A DNA stretch of 64,000 bases from Rotaria macrura (Eukaryota; Rotifera; Eurotatoria; Philodinida; Philodinidae), in contig OENT01000542.1 of NCBI GenBank assembly GCA_900239685.1, forward strand, positions 1-64,000, read 5' to 3'. The position numbers were made by a program, and so were the translations under genes. The notes beneath the pieces are model-generated. The model was not told the DNA's origin, did no database searches, and saw only the letters and a program-made list of their open reading frames with translations. Of this stretch, positions 21,661 to 34,900 are shown one piece after another (the first letter of the stretch is position 1; each line of letters begins with the position of its first letter).

Positions 21661-24423
21661 AAAACTAGTATCTATCGTTCAGTTTCAATCTTTTCAAAAT
21701 ATTTCTTAGCTTACTCTTGGAAATACTTAATCACTGTTGCATCTATGAAAACAAAAATCACGGAGCAAAGCAGTACACTAACTATTTTTCGAATATTACT
21801 TGTTTAATAACGCATACATCTATCTCGATTGAAAAGTTTGACGGGCTCTACTGATGATAAAAATCTAGTTTTAGGCAAAATATTCAAGTCAAATGGTTTC
21901 ACTGACTATTGAGCATTGTCTATCTTCATGAGAGAACGACGAGATATCATCTAAGGTAAGAAAGAAGGGAAAGTTCGAAGAACATGACATGCAACGTATT
22001 ATCATCATAGTTTGTATTCAATGTTCAACTGCTTGTATGTGATCGCTGTATGCATACACAAAATCTCTTCAATGACGAACATATCTATGCTCTGAATTCA
22101 TAGCATGCAACTATGATATCAAAATTTTATCGTTCTAAAATCTAGAACCATAATCACAAATCCGATGAGTTCCGTGCCTCTAATCATGAGCTCGTTGATA
22201 CAATTGCTTGTACATATAAAGTACTTCTAATCTAATGCTTTAATGAAAGCAGTGATTAATAATTTAAGAAATGATACTATGATAAATTCCACATTGTAGT
22301 CCTTCAGATACCTAGACCTTGCTGAGCCCATAGCTATAGTTCACCATTCCACTCAGCATAACAACCATCGAGTTGCTTTGCTGTATACTAATCCATAATG
22401 GCACCGGAAAATACTTTCTGATAATCAGGCTTGATTGAAAAGTCTGATAAGAAGTCTAACTAAAACAGTATCAATATAAATATCGAATGAATATAGCGAT
22501 AGTATATTCCTCGTATTGTTACAGTTTGTTTCTTCTCGCCATCTTAGGCACACATTGGCATGAACAGATGTCATTCTTTGACGATAGCGAAGCTGGTTTT
22601 TATAATTGGTAATTTTCACACTTTTCTCGACCTCAAACATACTTTGTTTATAATTGCCTTTCAATTTTATCTTTTGTATCTCCTGATCATTACTCATTCT
22701 TGTACTGTTCTTCGTGGTTATCGAATATTTATTTGGTTTTGTTTTTCAAATTGTAAAATGAGCAACAGAATATCATCGGGCTTATACAGATTAAATCTGG
22801 AAAAGAGATGGTAGGTTTCTATCTCTCGAGATTTTGAATTTTTCGAATGATTAATCTCGTTTTTAGGATATAATTATAGTTCACGTTCAATAGAATCAAT
22901 ATCCTCTTCTTGCATTAAAAGGATTTATCGAATGTTTTTGAATCAGGAAAAGAAGAAAGTGTGTCTCTTTCTTTCTACTAAGTAGCTACTTCAGAGTATC
23001 CATAGATATCTTTACTTCTAAACAGATATGTATGGACTAATCAGTAGAATATCGTCTCTATCTTGTAATAATGAAACAAATGACAGTTCTATGTCATTTG
23101 TTTTTATTTATTACTTAAATAATATTCATAAATTCATAGTATTATTCCATGTTTAGGTGAACTAAGCACCAAAAACCAGTTTTTTTGATAAGTCTAACTG
23201 TTCGAACTGGTTTAGTCGATTAAATTTTATATTATTCAATAGATAGATAGATTGATGCATTCGATACCATGCACGTTCTAACATTACTATAGGAACAGGT
23301 ACCAATGGTGTTCGTGAACGTATTTTGTAAGCCGTTGTATTAGTGAAGCGTCAGTTACATTGGTGTGAATATCTGACGTAAGGTCGATAAGTTTGCATGT
23401 TGACGGTTCTTATATTTCCAAAACCGTTTCTTATACTTGTTTGTTGTGTTCACTTGTTTCGAGAACCTTGATAAATTCGATGGAATCATGTCAATTAATC
23501 GAAACTACCTCAAACTTAGTCACCAATCCGATCTTCTTACTGTCATGAATATACATGACTTCAAGTCGAATGTAATAGCAATCGGAAGGTACTATCGACA
23601 GCTGAGCAATTGCGGTAAAAATTTTCGAAACTCTATACAACATCGTTGGTGGCTTGTTGTGGTATCAGAAGAAACATCTGAAAGCATCAAGATCATCAAC
23701 AGTAGTATTGAAATCTCATAGTGTTGAATTCTATCGATGATGATCATAGAGAACTAGATTAAGACACTATCCTCTTCTTGCTCTACGGCTATAAAATAAT
23801 AAATAACGAATAATATGATCACAACAAAAACGGAAACAAACCAGCGCTTGATTGTATCGATAGAGATTGTTGAAAGGATTATGAAAGTAATATTAACCTA
23901 AAGCAACAAGATATTCAAGGCACACAAATACTGAAGCTGAGATTTCATCTTGCTTACCAGATTCTCTATACGCACGACACCACCCTGAAAAAGTAGTAAA
24001 AATGACCAGATTCTTCGCTATTCAAAGTTTTGTTCTTTACATTGAGAAGGCGCCGGTAGATCGCTGCGTTCATCTTTTAGAAAAAGTATTCATTCATGAA
24101 AATAATTTTTGCATTAGCTTTGTTACATTGAAAAACGAGTATCAAATGTAAGAATGACACTATCGATCGGTTTCTCTCTCATGTACAAATCCTCGTTTCA
24201 CTGCATCTTCTTTGAATCTGAGTAGCTCTTGTCGCCTGCATTTTAATTCATCTCTGCTGTCAGTTAAAATCCAATCGCTTCTATAGTACCACGTCGTTTT
24301 CATACCTCTCGAAATAAAATATGGCATGTGTTCATCATAGTTATAAGAGTAGAATCATTTTTCATACATTTTTGAATGATTTTCTAGAAGTGGATTGTCA
24401 TTGTTTTGGCAGTGACTCTTAAT
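21661..24423. other. Intergenic region of about 2.8 kb
   Basis: AT-rich, no gene recognised. It contains one clear hairpin (23074-23103), listed separately. Confidence 0.4.
23074..23103. other. Perfect 12-bp hairpin followed by a T-run
   Basis: AAACAAATGACA (23074-23085) and its exact complement TGTCATTTGTTT (23092-23103) flank a 6-nt loop, and T-rich sequence follows. It lies in non-coding DNA. It may be chance or the remnant of a small element. Confidence 0.5.
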
Positions 24424-25398
24424 ATGGCTTCTACTGCTGATGTAGTGAATTTTCCTCGGAGGAAACGTCTCAGCAATTCGCCGAGTTCAAGTGAGACCAC
24501 ATTAATTTTCTTTGAGCACCATCAGTCAGAAACAGCTGTGATCGAATTGTATTCAATCAAATTATCGAATTTATGGCTAATGTCGTGCAAATTGTTAATG
24601 GTCAAGATGAAATTGTGATTCTAGCGGATGCTACCACGATTCCATATTTCAATGGTAAAGTGAATGAAAATATTCTTATTTAAGCTAACACAGAACATTT
24701 TTGGATTCGTGACTTTTCTTCTGTCATACCCTCCCAACAGATCGAATTTTGATATAAGCCTAATTATCTTCGCACGTCTACTTCGAAATGGGTCGACAAC
24801 TGTTTTGAAAGATGGCTGCATAATAATCATTTGAAGTACAAGACTAAATCAAACATTATACTCGATGGTGGCAATGCTGTTGATAGTTCTGACGGATTAC
24901 GAGTTATTATCACCGATTGCATCTTAGCAGAAAATCCACAGTTGACAAAAGCACAAGCAAAAGACCAGTTGAAACAGATCATGAGCGTTGAGCAAGTAGT
25001 CATCATTCGAGAGTTACCCGATGACACGACTAACCATTCCGACGGAATGCTTATGTGGGCAAGCAATAACAAGATTCTTATGCAACAAGTGTCCGAACCA
25101 GAGAGACAATACATTATTGATGAACTAGAAAACTCTTTCCCAGGTGTCGAGACCGTCGAAATACCCGATTAATATTGGTATGCTACTTGGAAAGGTTTTA
25201 CTTCCGCCTGTAACATATTTGAAAAATGTCATCGTAACTGACCAATACATTTATATGCCAACATTTAATGGTCGTCATGATGCGTTGATGTCTCAATTAA
25301 TACAATCTCATACGGCAAAGACTGTGATAGCCGTGCCAGCTGAGAAAATTTATTGCATGGGTGGCAATGCTCGTTGCCTTAGTTGGCAGGTGCAATGA
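24424..25398 (+). pseudogene. Decayed agmatine deiminase-family (PF04371-type) gene
   Basis: Homology to the agmatine deiminase / bacterial-type peptidylarginine deiminase family runs across three reading frames. An N-terminal piece (from ATG 24424) reads QQFAEFK and then, after a frame change, ETTLIFFEHHQSE. A second change leads to VNGQDEIVILADATTIPYF, an apparent 39-nt intron (24655-24693) and EHFWIRDFSS. The frame then meets TGA (24750-24752) and continues through YKPNYLRTS, ILDGGNAVDSSDG and DTTNHSDGMLMW, hits TAA (25170-25172), and shifts again into YMPTFNGRHDA and YCMGGNARCLSWQ before its natural stop. Family hallmarks (WxRD, DGGN, HxDG, and a C-terminal Gly/Cys block with the likely nucleophile Cys) are recognisable. 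At least two nonsense codons and three frame changes make it a pseudogene. Its ancestry is probably bacterial by transfer (inference). Confidence 0.8.
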
Positions 25399-27962
25399 GG
25401 CTTTAAGAAAAAGATCTTAGACTTAAAACAACGTGAATAAGTAGACATTTATAAACTGAACAGTCTAAGGTCATGTCTTCATTTCATTTTAAATCTCTTT
25501 TATTCGTATTTGTTCACTAAACAAAAAATTATGCCAGCGAAAGACGAAATCTAGATCAATGTTGAAAGTGAATGACTCTTTGATACTAAGATCACATAGA
25601 TCATCTAGAATCTATCCAGGTGAGCAAACTTCACAAGTTTCCGACTTTCAAAAAAAAAAAAGAAATACTCTATACGAAGTACCAAACTGTGTAATTCTTT
25701 ACTTACAAATCATCACAGTAAGAGTCAATCTCATGCATCACTGTGTTTAAAACATGCACACATGTACATAGCCTTGTCTGATCGTCAACATGATGAAGCA
25801 TGAGTTTAGCACGTGTTTGGATATTAAATGAACAGTAAATGTTTTGCAGACACAGTTTATATGAAGAAATCTGATTATCATATGCACATTTATGCAACTG
25901 TTACCAAAATAAAAATACTCTTGATCGAAATACCGAAATCTTATGATAGGAACTGATTCGTTCAATTCTAATATTTTGTAACAAAACCGAAATAAATCAA
26001 AGCTTGATATCGTTTTCAAAGATAAGAAAATTACCGATTGTTGTGAACTTCATTTGCAGACAAATATGACTCTTATTGACTTTAGAATCGATCTATTCAG
26101 CCTCATTGGTTCGGCTTGTGATTCAGATTCGTGAACAGAAGTCACACATTATGTGCAGTGAATCAGCATTTTTACTTTACGGAAATAAAATATTGATCCT
26201 ATGATTCTATTTATTAATTCGAAGGGTATCGATACCGTTAGTCAGATTGTTTCCAAACATGTTTTCCATCTCAGATATTTACATTTACTCATTTATCTTC
26301 AGTTACTACATCAAGTACATAATTGTATATTAGTATGTTTTTCATTAAATTATTGGCTAAGTTTTCTGACAGAATATGAATTTCACTATTTAGTTTTTTC
26401 TTCTTTTATTAATTCGATGCATGTTTAAATGACATTTCCCTATGTGTATTTCAGGAAGGATAAATTACAGATAGCACCGTTCGACATGCTTGCATGTATT
26501 GTGGTCGTTCTCTAGATGTATTTCTGTATTCAATTGATTTCTTTCGTCATCAATGATTTTATCGATGATACATTTGTTCAGTAAGCATGAATATTTTGAT
26601 GGATTGTATGTTATAGAATTCTAGATGATTCGAATAATATTAAGGGGTGGCGCGTTCAACTTATTATATCATCCGTATGAAGTTTGCATCCCATTCTAAA
26701 TGTGCAACTTTATTAACATTGATCTAGAGTTCAAGTAAACATAACGATTTAACAGAACATTTCTTTGGAGATATGATTTCGATCGAAAGTGTTTTGCTTA
26801 TTGCACACTGTTAAATTTTTGCGCTAATCAATTGGATACCAAGAGCAATACGAATACTTTGAAACAAGATACGGGCAAATGATAAATATGTATGTTTCTT
26901 TTTCTATGTCGTGATTGTTCTATGTTAAAATATTCTGGATTTCTTACAATCTCTTTTTAAAGACTGGATTTACAAGTCATCATTGGGAGATACATCTCAG
27001 TTAATAAAAGCAAGAGGGAAATGTCCCTAAAACAATCCATGAGATAGCATATTAACCATGTGCTATGATATAATTTCTCTTTTGATTAGTTTTACCAACC
27101 TTGTACATAATTGTACGTTGAAGATCAGAGAAGAGTGCATATCGATTCTCTGAAACACTAGAATCATGCTATAGACACACAATGCATATTTACCAATCTG
27201 AAAAGAAGAGCAGTAGAAGTAAGTGAATGAACTATTGAATACATATCGATTCCAAAATACATTGAAATATGTTCAAGAATTCAAAGGAGGATCATTTTTA
27301 ATTCTATATTCTTATGTACATTTTCACGATCATCTGAAAGAACAATGGAAACAAATATTTGAGAACTATATGACATGAATATTCTTACATACAGTTTATT
27401 TGTTGACTTAATGAATTGTATACGAAATAAGTTGAAAAAATCTGTATGTAACTATAAAAATTCTATTCGTTGTATTTCGGCTGCGCGTGTGTCTTGATAA
27501 AGGATTCAATTTTACGTTGAAAGGTATACATATCATAATTCACTATATTTTATTCTTCTCATAAAAGAAAAAATGATGTGCTAAAGATTGAACTATTATC
27601 ATGTAACATTGTTACATAACTTTCACATGATATTATCAGTACAAGTTTGTATAGAAAACATGCCTAGTATTTATGCAACCAAAAACAGAACGAGAAAGAA
27701 CGTACGACTCAAACTGATTTAAAGTGTAAACACCTCACAAAAATAACGGGCATGACATTATTACTATGCAGAAACACCTACAAAAACTCCGCACATGATA
27801 TTATTATTTACATTTTATTTATCGAATGGATGCATGTTTTTTCTCGATATCCTATATAAATCATAACTTTCATTTCTTTATAGCTATTCATAATTTAAAT
27901 AGTTAACTGACTCTAGTAAGAAAAAACAGTGACTATCCATCGTTAGTCGCATTCACGCAAAC
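25399..27962. other. Intergenic region of about 2.6 kb
   Basis: AT-rich, no gene recognised. A poly-A tract lies near 25650. It includes the upstream region of the YHYH gene; AATTTAAATAG at 27891-27901 is the only notable AT block near that start. Confidence 0.4.
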
Positions 27963-29650
27963 ATGATACCTTTAATCCTGATAGTTCTTTTTCAATTTGG
28001 TCTTCAATCAGTTCAAAGCTCAGCGAGTAATTCCTTGTCTGATTGCAAAGCAGTGGCCGCCAAATTCAGCAGTACTTGTGGTGGAGTTGCCGTTCAGCAG
28101 ATTACTGCCACTACTGGTAGAAATGTTTCGTGCAGTTCAGGCTTTACAAATACAACGTGTCCAGGTAAAATGCATGGAAGTACATGTGTTTTTCAACATA
28201 AGTTATGTATCACGTGTTCTGGCACTTCAACTGTTCGTATTCGTGTTCAATCAAATGGCTTGCCACGCTATTGTCCTAATGTTCCTGTGACTTTGAGTGA
28301 ACTAAGTATTGATTATGAAGTTAATTTCAATCCTGATGTCAATGTTAACTATCCTTTATACAACCCAACAACTCAATCAGACTTGAGCACAATTGTTTGT
28401 AACATTCTCAGTCAAGCATCCGTTCCATCGGTATCTGCCTTCGTATCTTACAGTAATCCTGGTTCATTGATGACACTCGCTGGTGTTACCGTTGATGGCG
28501 TTCCATTATTCAATGTAAACAGTGCTAATAATGTTGATCCGTTCTATCCGGCTGGAGGCTTTGCATCAGAGTCAGTAGATGCGTGCTTAGGACATCCAAA
28601 TCCCATGAATAACGGCTATCATTATCATGTTGCATCTGGCTGTGCACTAAATCCACCCGTTGGAAAGATAGAATCTTGTGCAAATACGCCTGCTTGTCGT
28701 ACAAATTTAGCTAACTATATCATATCAAAATTTTCGTCATATCGTAAATTGACTGTTATTGGAATAGCCAAAGATGGACATGTTATATATGGACCTTACA
28801 CTGCGGCAGGCATTGAAGTAAGATAATTTTCATTTACACATACACATTACCATATTTCGAAATCTTGTCGAATTACATCGAACTAGCAAATCGATCTGTT
28901 CAGTCCTATCCTAAATTTTGCGAAGATTACTGTGTTAAGCATTGTCAAATTGTGCAAATTTGAAAGATCGACCCCACAATAGTTACACAGAATGAATTTT
29001 AACTTCAAAATTTTGTAAATACTTAGTTGAATCGATTTCATATTTCAAGTATGATTGATGAACTGCTAATTAAGAAAAAGTTGAACGTAAGCAACACTAT
29101 GTTTGAGGATTGTTTGAGGATGTGAATAAACGAAAGACCCATCTGCAAATCATTACAATGTGTAAATCGAGAATCAAATATTGTTCAGTATAGTACTGAT
29201 ATTTTTTAAAAGAAAATAATATCGTCCATTATCGTGAAGAAACCGCAGCAATGTCATGAAACAACACTGTCCTATGATGATGTAAATCCATAAATCGGTT
29301 GCAAAAACAGAAGCATTGTGGTTTATGGCAAAATTGTGCAATTTGCCTTGTTAGACATTTTGAATACGAATATTAATTTACACTGTATTTCATAGGTTAC
29401 AAGTGGTTTCGATATATGTAATGGTATGTTTTATGATTCAATTGGTAATTACGGGTATTTTGCTACGAGAACATATCCATATGTGACGGGCTGCTTCGGT
29501 CCAGGGAATTATCCAACTGTCTTTCCGAACTGTACAACAAACAAACCATCAGCGTACAAGAGATCAACATATGCCCTGAACCATACAGTAACAACGAAGA
29601 AGACAACTACTGTTCAAACACCAAAACGAGAAACAGTGCGTCTCGATTGA
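27963..29650 (+). CDS. Secreted YHYH-domain protein
   Basis: 369 aa from two exons (27963-28817 and 29396-29650) with a 578-nt GTAAGA...TAG intron in phase 0. A signal peptide covers residues 1 to about 20 (MIPLILIVLFQFGLQSVQSS). A Cys-rich N-terminal part (about 25-110, with CSSGF, TCPGKMHG, CITCSG) precedes the YHYH domain: the name motif GYHYHV has Y219-H220-Y221-H222, followed by IGIAKDGHVIYGPY. The domain continues into exon 2 (FDICNGMFYDSIGNYGYF, then VTGCFGPGNYP). The Thr/Lys-rich tail looks disordered. YHYH proteins occur in bacteria and scattered eukaryotes; the biochemical role is not established, though the His/Tyr core suggests metal binding. The eukaryotic signal peptide and an intron inside the domain show the gene is settled in this genome. 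Confidence 0.85.
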
Positions 29651-31969
29651 CTATGCTTATACTATGACATGTAGTTGATTTGCTTTGAAGAAAAAATACT
29701 CGTCACTTGAATCAAAATTCAAACAAAGAGAGTTCCTTGTCTCTTAAGTTACATAACATATAAATTCTTTCTTTTTCTCCTTTTATTGCTGGTCAAAATC
29801 ATATATTTTTCTTCTTCATCGGAAACAAACGTATTTTATTCAGTAAAGAATAACAACACTAACAGATTTTTGTGCATGATTAATAAATTTCTCTATGCTT
29901 TTAATTCATTATTTTCATAGGGGTCATATACGGAATTTAATCACATGCCACTCGATTCTTTCACTTCTTATGAAGAGAAGCAGAGTCATAACTTCGACAA
30001 CTCAAGGACATACTCAAATATGTTACAATAGTCAAATTGAATCATATCGAGAATCTGAATATCGTGTGAATATCGAAGTTAGATGCTAGGAGAACAACAA
30101 CTAAGTCAGAATTCATAAGAGCAAAATAGGATGCAAGTCGAAGACAAACTGATTCCATATGGCTATCATTCAACAAAAACAGCAACATTGATCTCAATTC
30201 TATTACCGACATATGAATCGCTTAGTCATATAATATTTAATGATTGATGCATTCTTAGTTTTACTGTTAGGATAGGTGGAGTGAAACTTTTTTCGAGCTG
30301 TGTGTACAACAGTAGCAGATGTGCTACACTACATAGATGTCGTAGTAGCAATAGGAATATTTCGTATGATTAATTAAACCAATACGTTCAATGAAGAATT
30401 TCATTTCTTCTTCAAAAATCATTCGACTACTTTGATGCATTGAATAGGACACTAAAATCGAGAAATATTCTGAAATAATCAATATGAATCTCTGTTGAAT
30501 TCATTGAATACTCATATTCAGTAACTTCTTTATCATGTTTTGACAAGATTATTATTTATAATCGATAAAAATCAGAGTATAACTGAAATAATCGACAAGG
30601 CTGACTTGATTCGATCATTTTTATCCATATATCAAGAATATCACTCAGTTTTAATCGAATTTTACAATACAAAATAGGCATCATCAAAATTTAATATTAT
30701 GTAATTTTGTTTGAATAATAAAATCAATTCGATTGCTAGTCGACGTTTGGCATCAAATAAAACAGTATACGCATTAGTAAATTTTATGTTTATTAAATGA
30801 GACCTCAAACAATACATAAATATTCTCCATACAAGAGTTGTAGCGACTGGTTTCTGATAATCATGAAAAAAAGACAGAACACGATTTTGAAAAGAAACAA
30901 GACATTGCAAACCTTGTTATGATACTATTGTTCAGGATGAAACTCGTACAAAAGTAAGCAGATTGATAGCTCATCGAAATTAGTGTATCATCTCTCTTCG
31001 AAGAGAAATGTCGAGTGGTACTTTCTTCTTTTCATTTGTGTTCTCTAGGGCTGTATTCTGTGTGCGTTTTCTATTGCTCAGGTATGTGACGTTGGGACGG
31101 AACGTTCTTAAATTTTGGATTTTCATTTTGTTTCTCTAGAGAAACTCGATATGTTATCGAAGAAAAGACCGTAAAACGAACAGATAAAAGTCTACTTGCA
31201 TATAATTTAAAAGATTTCATCTTTATTCTTCGGGTAAACAACGATTTCTTTGTAGGGCACCTTGTTAACACTCATATAAATCCAACATGTTATAGATATT
31301 CACCTAGTAAAAGAGTTCCTTAGAATTGAGGTTTTTCTAGGACAAAAAACACAGTAATAGAAGTTGGCAGGTCGCTAAACAGTTTAGATATGGCTGGTTT
31401 TCACATTCACTTGACTCACAGCTACACATCACCAACAAACTTATTCAAAAGACAATGAATAGCAACAATCTAAAGTGGAGAACCCAGATACTGTTGATGG
31501 ACAATGAACTACTTATATGATTCTCTTGAAAAATGTCCAAACTAGAGGTGCCACTTCCGGCACTAACCACATGCTATGTAGCTTCCCTACTTTCAGCATT
31601 TTTCAGATTTACAGTTTCAGGACTGCTACAGAGATGAATCAGGAAGCATCAGGGCAATATTAGGGTATTCAATCATAAGAAGGAAAATAAGAATGAATTT
31701 TAAATAATCAGTAAAGTAATATCCCTATGATTCCTATTGACTCATACACGAACGATTATGTCGTTTCAAATTCCAATATATACATTTTCCTCGCTTTTGT
31801 TTAATAGTGTTTAAGTGAAATGTTTACGTTTGTGAAATATATCATAAATAAATCAATGCCATATTCTGAGTCAATAAAATATTTTATCTATTTCTGAATT
31901 TCGAATAAATAAGCACAGACAGACACACAAAGTAAAAGGAAAAATAAATACAAGATCAGGTATAGCATA
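29651..31969. other. Intergenic region between convergent genes
   Basis: About 2.3 kb of AT-rich DNA between the ends of the YHYH gene (plus) and the PRC1 gene (minus). No gene recognised. Confidence 0.4.
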
Positions 31970-34900
31970 TCACAAGCACGCTATTGTTTCGTCGTTCATA
32001 TCTTGAATTACCTACAAAAGACATTTTCATTGAATATTGAACAAAGAAGGACTAGATCAAAGAACAACTTACGAACAATGGTAGTTGTGTGAGTTTTGAT
32101 CGTCGTCTAGATTTACGTTGACCAATCGTATTAAATGCTGTTTTAGTATGATAACTTTCGATATGAAGAAACGATGAATTCGGTGTTGATGTCATTATCT
32201 TAACGAGAATATGAAAGTTTCTTGTCTAAAATTTTCTTCCTGTATTTCTTTTACTTTAATTTGACCATGAATGTTTTTCATAGTATGTAAAAGTGAAAAA
32301 TCTAATGATTGATCGCCTGTGCCAGATGGTGGATAAACAGGCAATTCGATTACGACAGGCGGTGGCGTTGATAATGGTGGTTGTATAAATCGGGGAGGAG
32401 AAGACGCAGGAGGTGGAGCTGGACGTGGTTTAGATCGAGTTGGTTGACCAACCGTATGACTTGTGACTTTATTCATGAATTTTCTGGGAACATTAGCTTT
32501 TGGTGTTTTGATTGCACGTCGTGCTGAACAGGTTATTGCTGTACCAAGAACAAACGGCTCCTTATTGACTTTTCGTCGAGGCTATACAAATCGATCATAG
32601 AAACTGAATTGAAAAAGAAACAAATGCATATTTATAACATACAGTGATGACGGGTGTTCGTGATCGAACAGGTGTAAGACCTAGTAGACGTGATGACGTT
32701 GGAGTACGTCCTGGTGTATTCATTGGCATAGCTACCAATGGTACCTTTTGATGAGCTTCATCAAATTTTTGTCTTATAGGTACATTATCAATCATAAATG
32801 TTGGATCATTATGTTCAGATAAGATATTTAAAAATTCTTGTTCGATCATTGGTAATTCTCGATGGTACTTTTTACGTTTACGCCCTTCAATTTCAGCATT
32901 ATAACCACGTATATGAAAACGAACAGGATCAGTTGATGCTTTCTAAATAATTATACAACAACGTATGATTGATAGAAAGACAAACAAACAAACCGTGAAT
33001 GCAACAAATTCATTCCAATATGATAGCCATTTATTATAAGCATCAAGAACTGGTTGACGTTTTTTACAAAGTTGTGAAATACGTTCTAGTTCAGCATCAT
33101 ATGCGTCCAGTAAATCTGATGATAAATTTTCTATGGAAGTAAAATTCGAGAAAAATTATATAGGAAGAATGATTTCTTTTACCAAAATCTAGTTTATCAA
33201 GAATCATTCGTTCATCATCACCCAAATGTGCTTGCTCTAATAGATCAATAATTTGTCGATGGATCGAATGACAGTATTCTTTTCCGTTTTTCATTCGTTC
33301 TTCTCGACAGCATGCTATGTCATGTTCAAGCTAAAACAAAAATGTTTCTTCCTCCTACTATTTAGAATCTCTTTAAATTCGAGAAAATCAATATATTTGT
33401 AAATTAATATTGTCTTTTATGAACTACAATTGACAATTAATGATGCAGTACGGTTAGTAGTAAACTGCATACGTCTTTTCGGCGAAAAAATCCTGAGAGA
33501 TCAATGGGGAAGACATTCTAGTAACTGCTCGTCAAAAACATTAAAAAGTAAATATTATCAATATTAAGCCCGGTATGTAGACACCGGCATTGGCAGTTAT
33601 AATTTATATCTATTGATGGATTTATATTCTAACTACGTATATCAGTTACAATCATGATATTCGTCGAAAAATATTCTGTAGACGAAACATTTGAATTACA
33701 TAACTATCCTAGACTATTATAGAACTTTTCATCAATAAACAAGGGTAGTTAGATTGTGTTGTAGAACGTAATTCTGCAAGGATTCAGCAAGTAACTTTTC
33801 TTTGTTTTTATGAGTACTAGTACAGTAAATATTCGAGTGTGTTACTGAGTTTTTTGAATGTATCGAGCATAAATTATTATTTAAAATTATATTATTCAAT
33901 TATGAAAAGTTTTAGTCTTTAATGCTTAAGCTAAATTCAAGACAATGTCTATTTTTACTGTACTACACATCAATTTGAAAATAGATTTTCGGCATAGACT
34001 AATATTAGTTTCAGATGTTACGTTTATTTATTCGTAGATACATTATCTCTACTATTCTTGTAGTATGACAATCATAAGATGAAACAAGAGTGATTATTGT
34101 CATGATTACTGAAACAGAAAATCCATCGTCTTTTGCTATTAGTGAAAATTAATACTTCGCTCAATCTTAGAAAAATGACGTCTTGAAAGACTTCGATTGT
34201 CACTGCAATTATTCGAATATACAATTCACTTCTGATGAATCTATCAAACCCATCGAATTCTAACGTATATGAATTTGTAACAAGTGAACTCTTTCAACTA
34301 ACAAACCATCGTTGAATTTAGCCTTTGTGCACTATGAAAATCCTGATAGATTATTAAATTCTTGAAAAGATTTCATTGATTATCTTGTTTTCAAGAGCGT
34401 TTTAAAATTTCATAAGATATAACTATGGTATGAATTTGAGTGTAAGTGAACTAGCTGTGCAATTGCAAAGTTGGACTGGAAAGAAAGCCGTTTAGAACTT
34501 TTCTTTATCGCGCTATTCTGTGGTAAATACTCTTTGGTTAATTATATCTTCTCATTTCAAAGACGTGTAGAAAGATGAGAATGATAAAGGAACTGTTCTA
34601 TTGTACATAATATCTAATAAATGTCTACCGAATGAAATATGAAAGATCATTTTAAGCTGTAAAATACGGGCTAATTATATATCTACTATTTTCACTCGAT
34701 GATACCAAAAACAAATTCGATGTCTTGAACATAGCTGTTTTTAAAATCGGAATTCTTCAAAACAGCATCCCACAAAGATTATCCGATATAATATACAAGA
34801 TATCTTTTAAACATATTCAAATATCAATAAGAATATTTAATGGGTGCGTATAACTCAATCTGTCTAGATAATTAAAGAAGTCAGATATTGTCCTATCATC

